Assembly: GCF_000224335.1 (NCBI RefSeq)
Contig: NZ_AFXZ01000032.1
Span: 1 to 64,000, forward strand
Direction of reading: 5' to 3'
Length of the DNA: 64,000 nucleotides
From: Bizionia argentinensis JUB59
GTDB lineage: Bacteria > Bacteroidota > Bacteroidia > Flavobacteriales > Flavobacteriaceae
Part shown: positions 56,053 through 64,000 of the stretch, in pieces
How positions within the stretch are numbered: position 1 is the first letter of the stretch
Layout of the letters: each line of letters begins with the position of its first letter
The notes under the pieces: model-generated
What the model was told of the DNA's origin: nothing
The model's input: the letters and a program-made list of their open reading frames with translations, nothing else
Database searches by the model: none
Made by a program: the position numbers and the translations under genes

Positions 56053-56670
56053 TTACGATTTTAGCGATGCTTCAAATGGAATCCGATTAACAATACTCCG
56101 GCCTAATGTAATTTCATCTGTATATTCCAATTCATTCCCAACAGAAATACCTCGGGCAATTGTAGACGTTACTACATTATAATCTTGAATTTGTCGGTAG
56201 ATATAAAAGTTGGTCGTATCACCTTCCATAGTTGATCCCAAGGCAAAAATAAGTTCTTTTACTTCACCTTGTTTTACTTTTTCAACTAACGTTTGAATAT
56301 TCAAATCCTGTGGTCCAATACCATCCATAGGTGAAATTTTACCACCCAAAACATGATATAAACCTTTAAAGGAACTTGTATTCTCAATGGCCATGACGTC
56401 GCGAATATCTTCAACTACACAAATAACATCACTAATGCGATTTGGATTAGAGCAAATTTCGCATAACTCCACATCACTTATATTGTGGCAACTTTTACAA
56501 AACTTAATATCCGAACGCATCGTTTTCAAGGCATCTACCAATTGAAAAGTTTGACTTTCAGGCTGATTCAACAAATGTAAAACCAAACGCAAAGCAGTAC
56601 GCTTACCAATACCTGGTAATTGCGACATTTCGTTAACAGCTTTCTCTAAAAGTTTCGATGAAAATTCCAT
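56053..56670 (-). CDS. Recombination mediator RecR
   Basis: DNA-binding protein of the RecFOR pathway, 205 residues: helix-hairpin-helix ([17 protein letters not shown]), a C4 zinc finger (C58, C61, C70, C73), and a Toprim domain with [14 protein letters not shown]. The final part has GxxGN-like residues in [11 protein letters not shown]. The normal family length supports this start. First gene of a two-gene leftward group with the GT2. Confidence 0.96.
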   Translation of the reverse strand: MEFSSKLLEKAVNEMSQLPGIGKRTALRLVLHLLNQPESQTFQLVDALKTMRSDIKFCKSCHNISDVELCEICSNPNRISDVICVVEDIRDVMAIENTSSFKGLYHVLGGKISPMDGIGPQDLNIQTLVEKVKQGEVKELIFALGSTMEGDTTNFYIYRQIQDYNVVTSTIARGISVGNELEYTDEITLGRSIVNRIPFEASLKS

Positions 56671-56750
56671 AAACGCGAATTTACGATTTTACATTTAAGA
56701 ATTGCATATACAATGGTAATTTGTACTTTGCGACACATTTTTAAACCATT

Positions 56751-58193
56751 ATGAGCCCAACGCAAATCATTCTTTTAATTGCCGCATATTTTGTAGTACT
56801 GATCCTTATCTCCTATTTTACAGGACAAGAGGATTCCAACGAAGCATTTTTCAAAGCAAATAAATCAGCACCTTGGTACTTGGTTGCTTTCGGTATGATT
56901 GGCGCATCCTTATCTGGCGTGACGTTTATTTCCGTTCCAGGCGCTGTTGAAACCAAACAATTTGGGTATTTACAGGTAGTTTTTGGTTACTTTTTTGGGT
57001 ATTTGGTAATTGCGTATGTGCTTTTACCCTTGTATTACAAAATGAATTTAACGTCTATTTACACGTATTTACGTGATAGATTTGGTAATACAAGTTACAA
57101 AACCGGCTCGGTAGCATTTTTAATTTCCAGAACCGTTGGTGCCGCTTTCAGGTTATTTTTAGTCGCAAAAGTATTACAACTATTAGTATTTGATAATTTA
57201 GGGGTGCCATTTCCGCTTACTGTTATTATAACCATTGCGCTCATTTGGTTGTACACGTTTAAAGGTGGAATAAAAACTATTATTTTTACGGATACTTTAC
57301 AGACACTTTTTATGCTGATATCGGTTGTGGTAACAATTTCATTTTTGGCTACAGCTTTAGATTTGAATGGTGTTCCAGAAATTTATTATAACGTAAAAGA
57401 TAATGCCATGAGTAAGGTGTTCTTTTTTGATGATTCTAATGACGCACAATTCTTCATTAAAAGCTTTTTAGCAGGTATGTTTATCACTATTACTATGACG
57501 GGCTTGGATCAAGATATGATGCAAAAAAACCTGACATGTAGAAACTTAAAAGAAGCACAGAAAAATATGGTTACCTTTAGTATTGTGTTAATTTTTGTTA
57601 ATATTCTATTTTTAGCCCTGGGGTTAATGTTAACGCAGTATGCACAACAACACGGTATTACTGCCGATAAAGACAATTTATTCCCAACCATTGCCATGCT
57701 ACCAGAAATTGGCATCATAACATCGGCATTTTTTATACTTGGTTTAATTGCTGCGGCTTATTCTAGCGCTGATTCAGCTTTAACAGCTTTAACAACGTCC
57801 TTTTGTATAGATATTATAGAAATCGACAAAAAACCAGAGAAGAAAAGAAAATCTATACGAAAGCGTGTTCATATAATGGTTAGCGTTGTTTTGGTTGCTG
57901 TTATAATTCTCTTTGATACCTTATTTAAAGATGTATCTGTAATCTGGGAATTGTTTAAAGCCGCAGGATATACTTATGGACCTTTATTGGGATTATTTGC
58001 CTTTGGAATTTTAACCAAAGCCGAATTGAAAGATAAATACGTATGGATTATTGCTATACTCGCGCCAATAATTTCATATATAATTAATATCTATTCTGCC
58101 GAATTATTCGGTGGTTATAAAATTGGTTTCGAAATTTTAATTCTAAACGGTCTTCTAACCTTTTTAGGTTTAGTACTGATTCGTAGAAAGTAA
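56751..58193 (+). CDS. Sodium:solute symporter
   Basis: SSS-family transporter of 480 residues with about 13 membrane helices. The N-terminus has [20 protein letters not shown] and [20 protein letters not shown]. The sodium-site region is near [16 protein letters not shown]. The solute (sugar, amino acid or iodide-type) is not identifiable. Its last 24 bases overlap, on the opposite strand, the end of the CoA-binding protein gene. Confidence 0.92.
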   Translation: MSPTQIILLIAAYFVVLILISYFTGQEDSNEAFFKANKSAPWYLVAFGMIGASLSGVTFISVPGAVETKQFGYLQVVFGYFFGYLVIAYVLLPLYYKMNLTSIYTYLRDRFGNTSYKTGSVAFLISRTVGAAFRLFLVAKVLQLLVFDNLGVPFPLTVIITIALIWLYTFKGGIKTIIFTDTLQTLFMLISVVVTISFLATALDLNGVPEIYYNVKDNAMSKVFFFDDSNDAQFFIKSFLAGMFITITMTGLDQDMMQKNLTCRNLKEAQKNMVTFSIVLIFVNILFLALGLMLTQYAQQHGITADKDNLFPTIAMLPEIGIITSAFFILGLIAAAYSSADSALTALTTSFCIDIIEIDKKPEKKRKSIRKRVHIMVSVVLVAVIILFDTLFKDVSVIWELFKAAGYTYGPLLGLFAFGILTKAELKDKYVWIIAILAPIISYIINIYSAELFGGYKIGFEILILNGLLTFLGLVLIRRK

Positions 58194-58532
58194 AACGAGT
58201 GTGCAAGCTACTTCGCTTTCTATATTTGCAGCTTTCAATAACTTATAAAAATCAGGATTTTCCGTTCCAGGATTAAAAATAACACGTTTTGGATTTAAGG
58301 AAATAATATAATCGTAATATTCAACTTGTCGTTGCGGATTCAAGTATAAAGTAACCGTATCAATTGCTGAATAGGGTTTTAATTGGGTATCAATGCTGAT
58401 TCCTGCAATCGTTCCGGCGCGCAACCCATAAGCAACCACTTCATGCTGAAAACTTACCAAGCGCTCAATAGCGATATTAGAGTATCGATTTGGTTTTAAT
58501 GAGGCTCCTATTACTAATGTTTTTTTACGCAT
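58170..58532 (-). CDS. CoA-binding domain protein (YccU-like)
   Basis: A 120-residue Rossmann-fold protein of the CoA-binding/YccU family. It begins [20 protein letters not shown], with the G-A-S nucleotide-binding turn, and ends with [19 protein letters not shown]. Function unknown; the fold is shared with the CoA-binding domain of succinyl-CoA synthetase. It overlaps the convergent symporter gene by 24 bp. Confidence 0.9.
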   Translation of the reverse strand: MRKKTLVIGASLKPNRYSNIAIERLVSFQHEVVAYGLRAGTIAGISIDTQLKPYSAIDTVTLYLNPQRQVEYYDYIISLNPKRVIFNPGTENPDFYKLLKAANIESEVACTLVLLSTNQY

Positions 58533-58842
58533 AGTTATTGTTTTAGCTTTAATTGAAAAATATCGAATTGACTATCAAATATAATCGTCTGTTTTGATAC
58601 TAACAAAGAATTTTAGAAAACATTATAATTGAAAACTCCAGATAACAACCTCTATAAACACCAGAGAATTTAAAGGTTAAAGCCTTGATTTAAACCCTTG
58701 CAATGTTAAATGATAGTTAAAAATGTTAAGGTTTGAAATAAAAGCAGCTTTTCTACGTCTATATAGGCAAGTGATAAGTTTTAAGTAATTATTTAAACTA
58801 TTTGGTTTATAGTTTAGTGTTAGTTAAATTGGTTAATAGGAG

Positions 58843-58875
58843 AAACCCGAAGCAGAGATGTTTCGGGTTTTTTTA
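58843..58875 (+). terminator. Orphan rho-independent terminator
   Basis: A 9-bp stem AAACCCGAA (58843-58851) pairs with TTCGGGTTT (58862-58870), followed by five more T. No rightward gene lies upstream within 600 bp, because the CoA-binding gene is leftward and the symporter ends at 58193. It would suit an unannotated small RNA. Confidence 0.7.
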
Positions 58876-58907
58876 TGCGTTTGAATGGATATTTTAAAAT
58901 GACCAAA

Positions 58908-58946
58908 AAAGAAAAACCTCGAATCAATTAAGTTCCGAGGCTTTTT
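58908..58946 (-). terminator. Terminator of fabH
   Basis: On the minus strand AAAAAGCCTCGGAA pairs (with one bulge) with TTCGAGGTTTTT across a 9-nt loop. It is T-rich downstream and 33 bp past the fabH stop. Confidence 0.7.
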
Positions 58947-58978
58947 ATAATAAGATTCCTTCCTACGAAGGAATTTGG

Positions 58979-59992
58979 TTACCACTTGATAATGACGCTT
59001 CCCCAAGTAAAACCACTACCAAAAGCAGCAAGCACTACGGTATCGCCTTCTTTAATTTTACCTTGCTCCCATGCTTCAGATAATGCAATAGGAATTGAAG
59101 CGGCAGTTGTATTACCATACTTCTGAATATTATTGAAGACTTGATCGTCGTTCAATTTAAATCGTTTTTGAATAAACTGTGAAATACGTAAATTCGCTTG
59201 ATGTGGAATCAACATATCAATATCATCTACTGCCAATTTATTTTTTTCTAGACCTTCCATTATGACTTCGCTAAAACGAACCACGGCATTTTTGAAAACA
59301 AACTGTCCATTCATGTGTGGGAAATAACTTTCATCTTCTTCTGGATTTTTTTCAGCTAAAATATCATTAACCCAACGTTTCCCCATTCCAGGTGCTACCA
59401 AAACTAGTTCTTCAGCGTGCTCGCCTTGCGAATGTAAGTGTGTAGATAAAATACCTTTGCTATTATCTTCTTCTCGCGTTAAAACCGCAGCACCTGCACC
59501 ATCGCCAAAAATAACAGAAACACCACGACCACGTGTTGTTTTATCTAAACCGTGTGAATGCAATTCGCTACCAATAACCAGAATGTTTTTATACATACCG
59601 GTTTTAATAAAGTTATCGGCAACCGACATGGCATAAATAAAACCAGAACATTGATTTCTAACATCTAAAGCGCCAACCGTTTTAATATCCAACGCGTGTT
59701 GTACTTGTACACCAGGACCTGGAAAATACATATCCGGACTTAAAGTGGCGAATACAATAAAATCGATATCATCTTTGTCTATTCCGGCACGTTCAATAGC
59801 AACTTTCGCCGCCTTTACACCCATAGTTGCAGTGGTATCTCCAGAACCCTTTTTTGCCCAACGGCGTTCCTTTATTCCTGTTCGCTCCTGAATCCAAGCA
59901 TCGTTTGTATCCATCATTTTCGATAGATCGTCATTAGTAACCACATTGTCAGGTACATAATGACCTAAACCTATTATTTTTGAATTATACAT
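58979..59992 (-). CDS. 3-oxoacyl-ACP synthase III (FabH)
   Basis: Ketoacyl-ACP synthase III that starts fatty-acid synthesis by condensing an acyl-CoA with malonyl-ACP. 337 residues with catalytic triad C115 (NQCSGFIYAMS), H264 (IPHQANLRI) and N294 (KYGNTTAAS). The segment WIQERTGIKERRW and the closing TWGSVIIKW are normal. It is transcribed alone, leftward. The substrate range (straight or branched primer) cannot be read from these motifs. Confidence 0.94.
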   Translation of the reverse strand: MYNSKIIGLGHYVPDNVVTNDDLSKMMDTNDAWIQERTGIKERRWAKKGSGDTTATMGVKAAKVAIERAGIDKDDIDFIVFATLSPDMYFPGPGVQVQHALDIKTVGALDVRNQCSGFIYAMSVADNFIKTGMYKNILVIGSELHSHGLDKTTRGRGVSVIFGDGAGAAVLTREEDNSKGILSTHLHSQGEHAEELVLVAPGMGKRWVNDILAEKNPEEDESYFPHMNGQFVFKNAVVRFSEVIMEGLEKNKLAVDDIDMLIPHQANLRISQFIQKRFKLNDDQVFNNIQKYGNTTAASIPIALSEAWEQGKIKEGDTVVLAAFGSGFTWGSVIIKW

Positions 59993-60224
59993 TGAAAATT
60001 ATTTGTTTTCAATTTCCATATCCTAATTACGATAACTATCAGAACGAAAGGAAATTTTATGATTAGTCTGCCTGCAATTTAGCTATTTCCTAGATAGGAG
60101 TTTTCAAAAGGCAATTGCATTCGTTATGCACGCATAACAAACAGGGCAATCTGACAGTTAATCTTCTTTCGATCCAAAATGTTTTTGCTATCTTTCACTA
60201 CTTAAAAAAAACAACTCTTTTATT

Positions 60225-62669
60225 ATGAAATCATTATTGACCTGTTGCCTATTTTTATTTGTAATTTTAGGCTTTTCTCAAGAAAATCTAACTTATCAGA
60301 AACCCCACAAAAACATTTTAGAATTAGCCGAAGCGCCTTTAGCGCCAAGTATTCGTATGGATAGTAATGGCGAAAACATTGTGTTTCTCTACAGAAGCGC
60401 TTATAAAACTATTGAAGAGCTTTCGGAAACTGAAATGCGACTTGGTGGTTTACGAATTAATCCAGTAACCAATATTGGTAGTCGTACTACCTATTATAAT
60501 AATATAGAAGTCAGAAATGATAAAAAAGGCAATCCTAAAGCGGTTGCAGGCTTACCTAAAAGTGGTCGCTATGCAAACTTCTCATGGTCGCCAAATCAAA
60601 AACATATGACGTTTACCAATACAGTTTCTACAGGCGCCGAGTTATGGGTTTTAGATATTGTAAAAGGAAGCGCTAAAAAATTAACAGCACCAAACCTGAA
60701 TGCCAATATGGGCAACCCAGCTGTTTGGTTTAAGAATAGTGAAGCGCTATTAGTAAAAATGCTTTCTGAAAACAGAAAACCATTGATAAACACAAAAGAA
60801 GCCGTTCCAACTGGTCCAACAGTTTCTGTAAGTGAGGCTGGCGTAAAAGCCCAAAACCGTACATATCAAGATTTACTTAAAAATCCAAACGACGAACATA
60901 ACTTTGAACAGTTAGCGCAATCGGAACTATATAAAGTTTCTCTTGATGGATCTGCAAGCTTATGGAAATCTGTTGATATGTTTCGTGGTTTATCTTTTTC
61001 ACCTGATGGCAATTATTTAATGATAACAACTATTAACAAGCCTTTCTCCTATTTAGTACCATATTATAGATTTCCTTCGGAAACCACTGTTTATACTGCT
61101 ACTGGCGATTTGGTAAAGAATATGCTTCAAGTACCTTTAATTGAAGATTTACCACAAGGTTTTATGGCAGAACGCACAGGAATGCGTGACCTAAACTGGC
61201 GAAATGACAAACCTGCAACACTATATTGGGCAGAAGTATTAGACGGCGGTGATCCTGAAAATGACGTACCGTTCCGTGATGAAGTTTTTGAGCAAGACGC
61301 ACCTTTTACCGGTAAAGTAACATCGCTTTTAAAAACTAAAGACCGTTTTCGCGGGATTACTTGGGGAACCAATAATATGGCGATTGCTTATGATTCTTGG
61401 TGGAATACTAGAAATGCTAGAACGTACACCTTTAATCCATCTAACCCAGGTCAAGAACCAACCGTTTTATTCGACAGAAACTATCAAGATGTTTATAGCA
61501 ATCCAGGTAGTTTTGTTTCCACGAAAAACGACTTCAATGAGTATGTTTTGGATGTTAATAATAACAAAGCCTATTTAATTGGTGATGGATATAGCGATGC
61601 TGGAAAATTTCCATTTATAGATGAAATAAATCTAGAAACACAAAAAACAAACCGTTTATACCAATCTAAATTAACGAATGAGGATAAGGTAGAAAGTATC
61701 AGTTCGGCTATAGATGCTAAAGATGGTACATTTTTGGTTCGCATCGAATCGAAAAACGAATTCCCAAATTACTACATCCGAAATATTAAAAAGAAAAATA
61801 GTTTAACCGCTTTAACAACTTTTGATAACCCGTTTAAGAGTATTCAAAATGTAAAAAAAGAAGTTATTACTTATAAGCGCGATGATGGTTTGGATTTATC
61901 AGGAACCTTATACTTACCAACAGATTACGAGAAAGGTAAAAAATACCCAATGATTTTATGGGCATATCCACGTGAATTTAAAGATAAAAGTAGCGCAAGT
62001 CAAAACACATCAAGTTCTAATGAGTTCACCTATCCATATTACGGTTCCCCTATTTACTGGGTAAGCCGAGGTTATGTAGTCCTAGACGATGCAGCTTTCC
62101 CAATTATTGGCGAAGGCGATGAACAACCAAACGATACCTTTATCAAGCAATTAGTTGGTAATGGAAAAGCTGCTATTGATGCCGTTGATGCTTTGGGTTA
62201 TATTGATAGAGATCGTGTTGCCGTTGGTGGCCATAGTTATGGTGCTTTTATGACGGCTAACTTATTAGCGCATTCTGATTTGTTTGCAGCTGGAATTGCT
62301 AGAAGTGGTGCTTATAACAGAACACTAACACCTTTTGGTTTCCAAAGTGAAGAACGTAATTATTGGGAAGCACCAGAAGTGTACAATACCATGTCGCCGT
62401 TTATGCATGCGCATACCATGAAAACACCCTTATTATTAATTCATGGTCAAGCTGATAATAACTCGGGAACGTATCCGCTACAAAGTGAGCGTTATTTTAA
62501 TGCTTTAAAAGGATTAGGTGCGCCAGTTCGTTTGGTTATGTTGCCAAGAGAAAGTCATGGTTATTCTGCTGAAGAATCTATTTTACACATGCTTTGGGAG
62601 CAAGATGAATGGCTTGAAACGTATGTGAAGAATAAAGTTAAAGAGACAGATACTTCTTCAAAAAACTAA
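60225..62669 (+). CDS. Secreted S9-family prolyl oligopeptidase-like peptidase
   Basis: An 814-residue exported serine peptidase of the prolyl oligopeptidase clan, in the group of glutamyl or dipeptidyl peptidases. A signal peptide (about 1-19, LFVILGFSQ) is followed by a beta-propeller (about 40-540) and the alpha/beta-hydrolase domain. The catalytic triad is S671 (GGHSYGAFMT), D744 (HGQADNNSG) and H778 (ESHGYSAEE). Likely periplasmic and acting on short peptides. Cleavage specificity cannot be assigned from the triad. It is transcribed alone with its own terminator. Confidence 0.93.
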   Translation: MKSLLTCCLFLFVILGFSQENLTYQKPHKNILELAEAPLAPSIRMDSNGENIVFLYRSAYKTIEELSETEMRLGGLRINPVTNIGSRTTYYNNIEVRNDKKGNPKAVAGLPKSGRYANFSWSPNQKHMTFTNTVSTGAELWVLDIVKGSAKKLTAPNLNANMGNPAVWFKNSEALLVKMLSENRKPLINTKEAVPTGPTVSVSEAGVKAQNRTYQDLLKNPNDEHNFEQLAQSELYKVSLDGSASLWKSVDMFRGLSFSPDGNYLMITTINKPFSYLVPYYRFPSETTVYTATGDLVKNMLQVPLIEDLPQGFMAERTGMRDLNWRNDKPATLYWAEVLDGGDPENDVPFRDEVFEQDAPFTGKVTSLLKTKDRFRGITWGTNNMAIAYDSWWNTRNARTYTFNPSNPGQEPTVLFDRNYQDVYSNPGSFVSTKNDFNEYVLDVNNNKAYLIGDGYSDAGKFPFIDEINLETQKTNRLYQSKLTNEDKVESISSAIDAKDGTFLVRIESKNEFPNYYIRNIKKKNSLTALTTFDNPFKSIQNVKKEVITYKRDDGLDLSGTLYLPTDYEKGKKYPMILWAYPREFKDKSSASQNTSSSNEFTYPYYGSPIYWVSRGYVVLDDAAFPIIGEGDEQPNDTFIKQLVGNGKAAIDAVDALGYIDRDRVAVGGHSYGAFMTANLLAHSDLFAAGIARSGAYNRTLTPFGFQSEERNYWEAPEVYNTMSPFMHAHTMKTPLLLIHGQADNNSGTYPLQSERYFNALKGLGAPVRLVMLPRESHGYSAEESILHMLWEQDEWLETYVKNKVKETDTSSKN

Positions 62670-62690
62670 AAATCGAAAACAAATTTTTTA

Positions 62691-62721
62691 AGTGCCATTC
62701 CTTTCAGAATGGCATTTTTTT
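62691..62721 (+). terminator. Terminator of the S9 peptidase gene
   Basis: An 8-bp stem TGCCATTC (62693-62700) / GAATGGCA (62707-62714) with a 6-nt loop and seven T. Confidence 0.85.
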
Positions 62722-62844
62722 ATGCTTTAAATTGTCAGTTTGTCACGTTTTAACAGTTGGTACTTTATTTGACTATTACAATTCAAATAAGTTAAATATT
62801 AAATGAGATTCCTGCTTTCGCAGGAATTTGTAATAAATAAAATT

Positions 62845-64000
62845 ATGGCAAAAGGAAGTATTAATGTATCGGTAGAGAATATCTTTCCACTAATTAAAAA
62901 GTTTTTATACAGTGATCACGAAATATTTTTACGTGAACTAATAAGTAATGGTACAGATGCGACTTTAAAGTTAAAGCACCTTACCAGTATAGGTGAAGTA
63001 GCTGTAGAATATGGCAATCCGAAAATTGAGGTTAAAATTGATAAAGAAGGCAAGAAATTGCATATTATCGATGAAGGTTTGGGTATGACGGCCGAAGAGG
63101 TTGAAAAATACATTAACCAAGTCGCTTTTTCAGGAGCTGAAGAGTTTTTAGATAAATATAAAGATTCGGCAAAAGATTCTGGCATTATCGGTCATTTCGG
63201 TTTAGGTTTCTATTCGGCATTTATGGTTGCTGAGAAAGTAGAAATCATTACTAAATCTTACAAAGATGAGCCAGCAGCTCATTGGACTTGCGATGGTAGT
63301 CCAGAATTCACTTTAGAAGCAGCAGATAAAACAGAACGTGGAACAGAGATTATTCTTCATATTGCAGAAGATTCTACAGAATTTTTAGAAGAAGCACGCA
63401 TTAACGAATTGTTATTGAAATATAACAAGTTTATGCCTATTCCTATTAAATTTGGAACCACAGAAATAAACGACCCAGAATTTACACCTGCTACAACAAT
63501 AGATAAAGATGGTAAGGAAACTACCGAGCCACACAAACAAATAACTGTTGATAATATTATAAATAATCCCAATCCAGCTTGGACAAAATTGCCAGCAGAC
63601 TTGGAGCAAACGGATTATAACAGCTTTTACCGCGAGTTATACCCAATGCAATTTGAGGAGCCGTTATTTCACATTCATTTAAATGTGGATTATCCGTTTA
63701 ACTTAACGGGAATCTTATATTTCCCAAAAATGACGAACGAATTAAACGTTCAGAAAGATAAAATCCAACTGTACCAAAATCAGGTATATGTTACCGATAA
63801 TGTAGAAGGCATTGTTCCAGAATTTTTAACCATGTTACGTGGTGTAATTGATTCGCCAGACATTCCGTTAAACGTTTCGCGTAGTTACTTACAATCGGAT
63901 GGTGCGGTGAAGAAAATTTCATCTTACATTACACGTAAAGTTGCTGATAAGTTAAAATCATTATTTAACAATAATCGTGAGGATTTCGAGAAGAAATGGA
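62845..64000 (+). CDS. Chaperone HtpG (Hsp90), 5' part
   Basis: The first 385 codons of a bacterial Hsp90, cut off by the window end. The N-terminal ATPase domain has FLRELISNGTDATLKLKHL (Bergerat-fold helix with the catalytic Glu), HIIDEGLGMTAEEVEKYI and GHFGLGFYSAFMVAEKV. The middle domain begins near FHIHLNVDYPFNLTGILYF and includes NVSRSYLQSD. It refolds client proteins under stress. Residues IIGHFGLGFYS match the lid and glycine-rich loop. A run of T follows the upstream peptidase gene, and a palindrome TTCCTGCTTTCGCAGGAA lies between them (62810-62827). Confidence 0.95.
   Translation, partial: MAKGSINVSVENIFPLIKKFLYSDHEIFLRELISNGTDATLKLKHLTSIGEVAVEYGNPKIEVKIDKEGKKLHIIDEGLGMTAEEVEKYINQVAFSGAEEFLDKYKDSAKDSGIIGHFGLGFYSAFMVAEKVEIITKSYKDEPAAHWTCDGSPEFTLEAADKTERGTEIILHIAEDSTEFLEEARINELLLKYNKFMPIPIKFGTTEINDPEFTPATTIDKDGKETTEPHKQITVDNIINNPNPAWTKLPADLEQTDYNSFYRELYPMQFEEPLFHIHLNVDYPFNLTGILYFPKMTNELNVQKDKIQLYQNQVYVTDNVEGIVPEFLTMLRGVIDSPDIPLNVSRSYLQSDGAVKKISSYITRKVADKLKSLFNNNREDFEKKW

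Larger units (their letters stand above)
58533..58978. other. 446-bp intergenic region with an orphan rightward terminator
   Basis: No protein gene is visible. From 58680 to 58840 the sequence is A/T-rich with repeated GTTAA words. It then runs into a strong hairpin with a T run at 58843-58875 on the + strand, although no rightward gene precedes it. The far end holds the fabH terminator and a short palindrome (58955-58976). See the findings for the RNA hypothesis. Confidence 0.5.

Noticed and set aside
58955-58976. Palindrome ATTCCTTCCTACGAAGGAAT near the fabH terminator
   Set aside because: Likely a scattered short hairpin, similar in form to the one at 62810-62827; no sign of a binding site.
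60123-60138. Near-palindrome GTTATGCACGCATAAC upstream of the S9 peptidase
   Set aside because: A 7-bp arm with a 2-bp centre in 230 bp of spacer can arise by chance, and there is no second site nearby.

Overview
The window looks like chromosomal DNA of a low-GC marine or aquatic member of the Flavobacteriaceae (Bacteroidota). Four things support this: promoters of the Bacteroidota form TTTG/TTG-N18-20-TAnnTTTG, a type IX secretion (T9SS) C-terminal sorting domain, the gene order rpmB-rpmG-DUF4295-ftsY-rimO, and a SecA without the usual zinc tail. Fifty-one apparently intact genes and two decayed ones were called. No rRNA, tRNA, CRISPR array, prophage or complete insertion sequence was seen.

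Layout. 1-3.5 kb: a leftward two-gene polysaccharide export operon (Wza-like lipoprotein, Wzc-like tyrosine autokinase). 3.6-11.5 kb: ABC-F ATPase, methyltransferase, cobalamin adenosyltransferase, a DUF2795 protein and secA, with a repeat-rich gap at 6.4-7.0 kb. 11.7-17.05 kb: a 1524-residue multidomain secreted protein ending in a dockerin-like module, followed 4 bp later by a small secreted protein with a cohesin-like domain and a T9SS sorting domain. 17.3-18.9 kb: DUF2911 protein overlapping meaB. 19.3-23.3 kb: a sugar epimerase divergent from a three-gene cassette (GT2, doubled LAB_N membrane protein, ArnT-like GT39) that resembles lipid A or glycan decoration systems. 23.3-41.8 kb: mostly leftward housekeeping genes (PAP2, MATE, nitronate monooxygenase, mnmA, yidC, pyrG, OsmC, a LysM lipoprotein, guaA, a PLP decarboxylase, bshC), interrupted by a rightward three-domain fasciclin lipoprotein with a striking paired operator. 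41.9-45.9 kb: miaE, a carboxypeptidase-regulatory-like protein, a decayed response regulator and mgtE. 46-52.4 kb: rimO, ftsY, the ribosomal protein genes, cinA, an orphan Hpt protein, a FAH-family protein and an exonuclease. 52.9-64 kb: a frameshifted DUF2306 gene, a 2-oxo acid dehydrogenase E2, GT2, recR, a sodium:solute symporter, a CoA-binding protein, fabH, an S9 peptidase and the first 385 codons of htpG.

The most unusual content is the cohesin/dockerin pair at 11.7-17.05 kb. Only the small partner carries a T9SS signal, so it may act as the export and anchoring partner of the large putative carbohydrate-binding protein. The next most interesting items are the pair of 30-bp inverted repeats controlling the fasciclin gene, the Arn-like cassette, a 202-bp MITE-like element whose end recurs at the window's left edge, and an orphan terminator at 58.84 kb with no gene in front of it.
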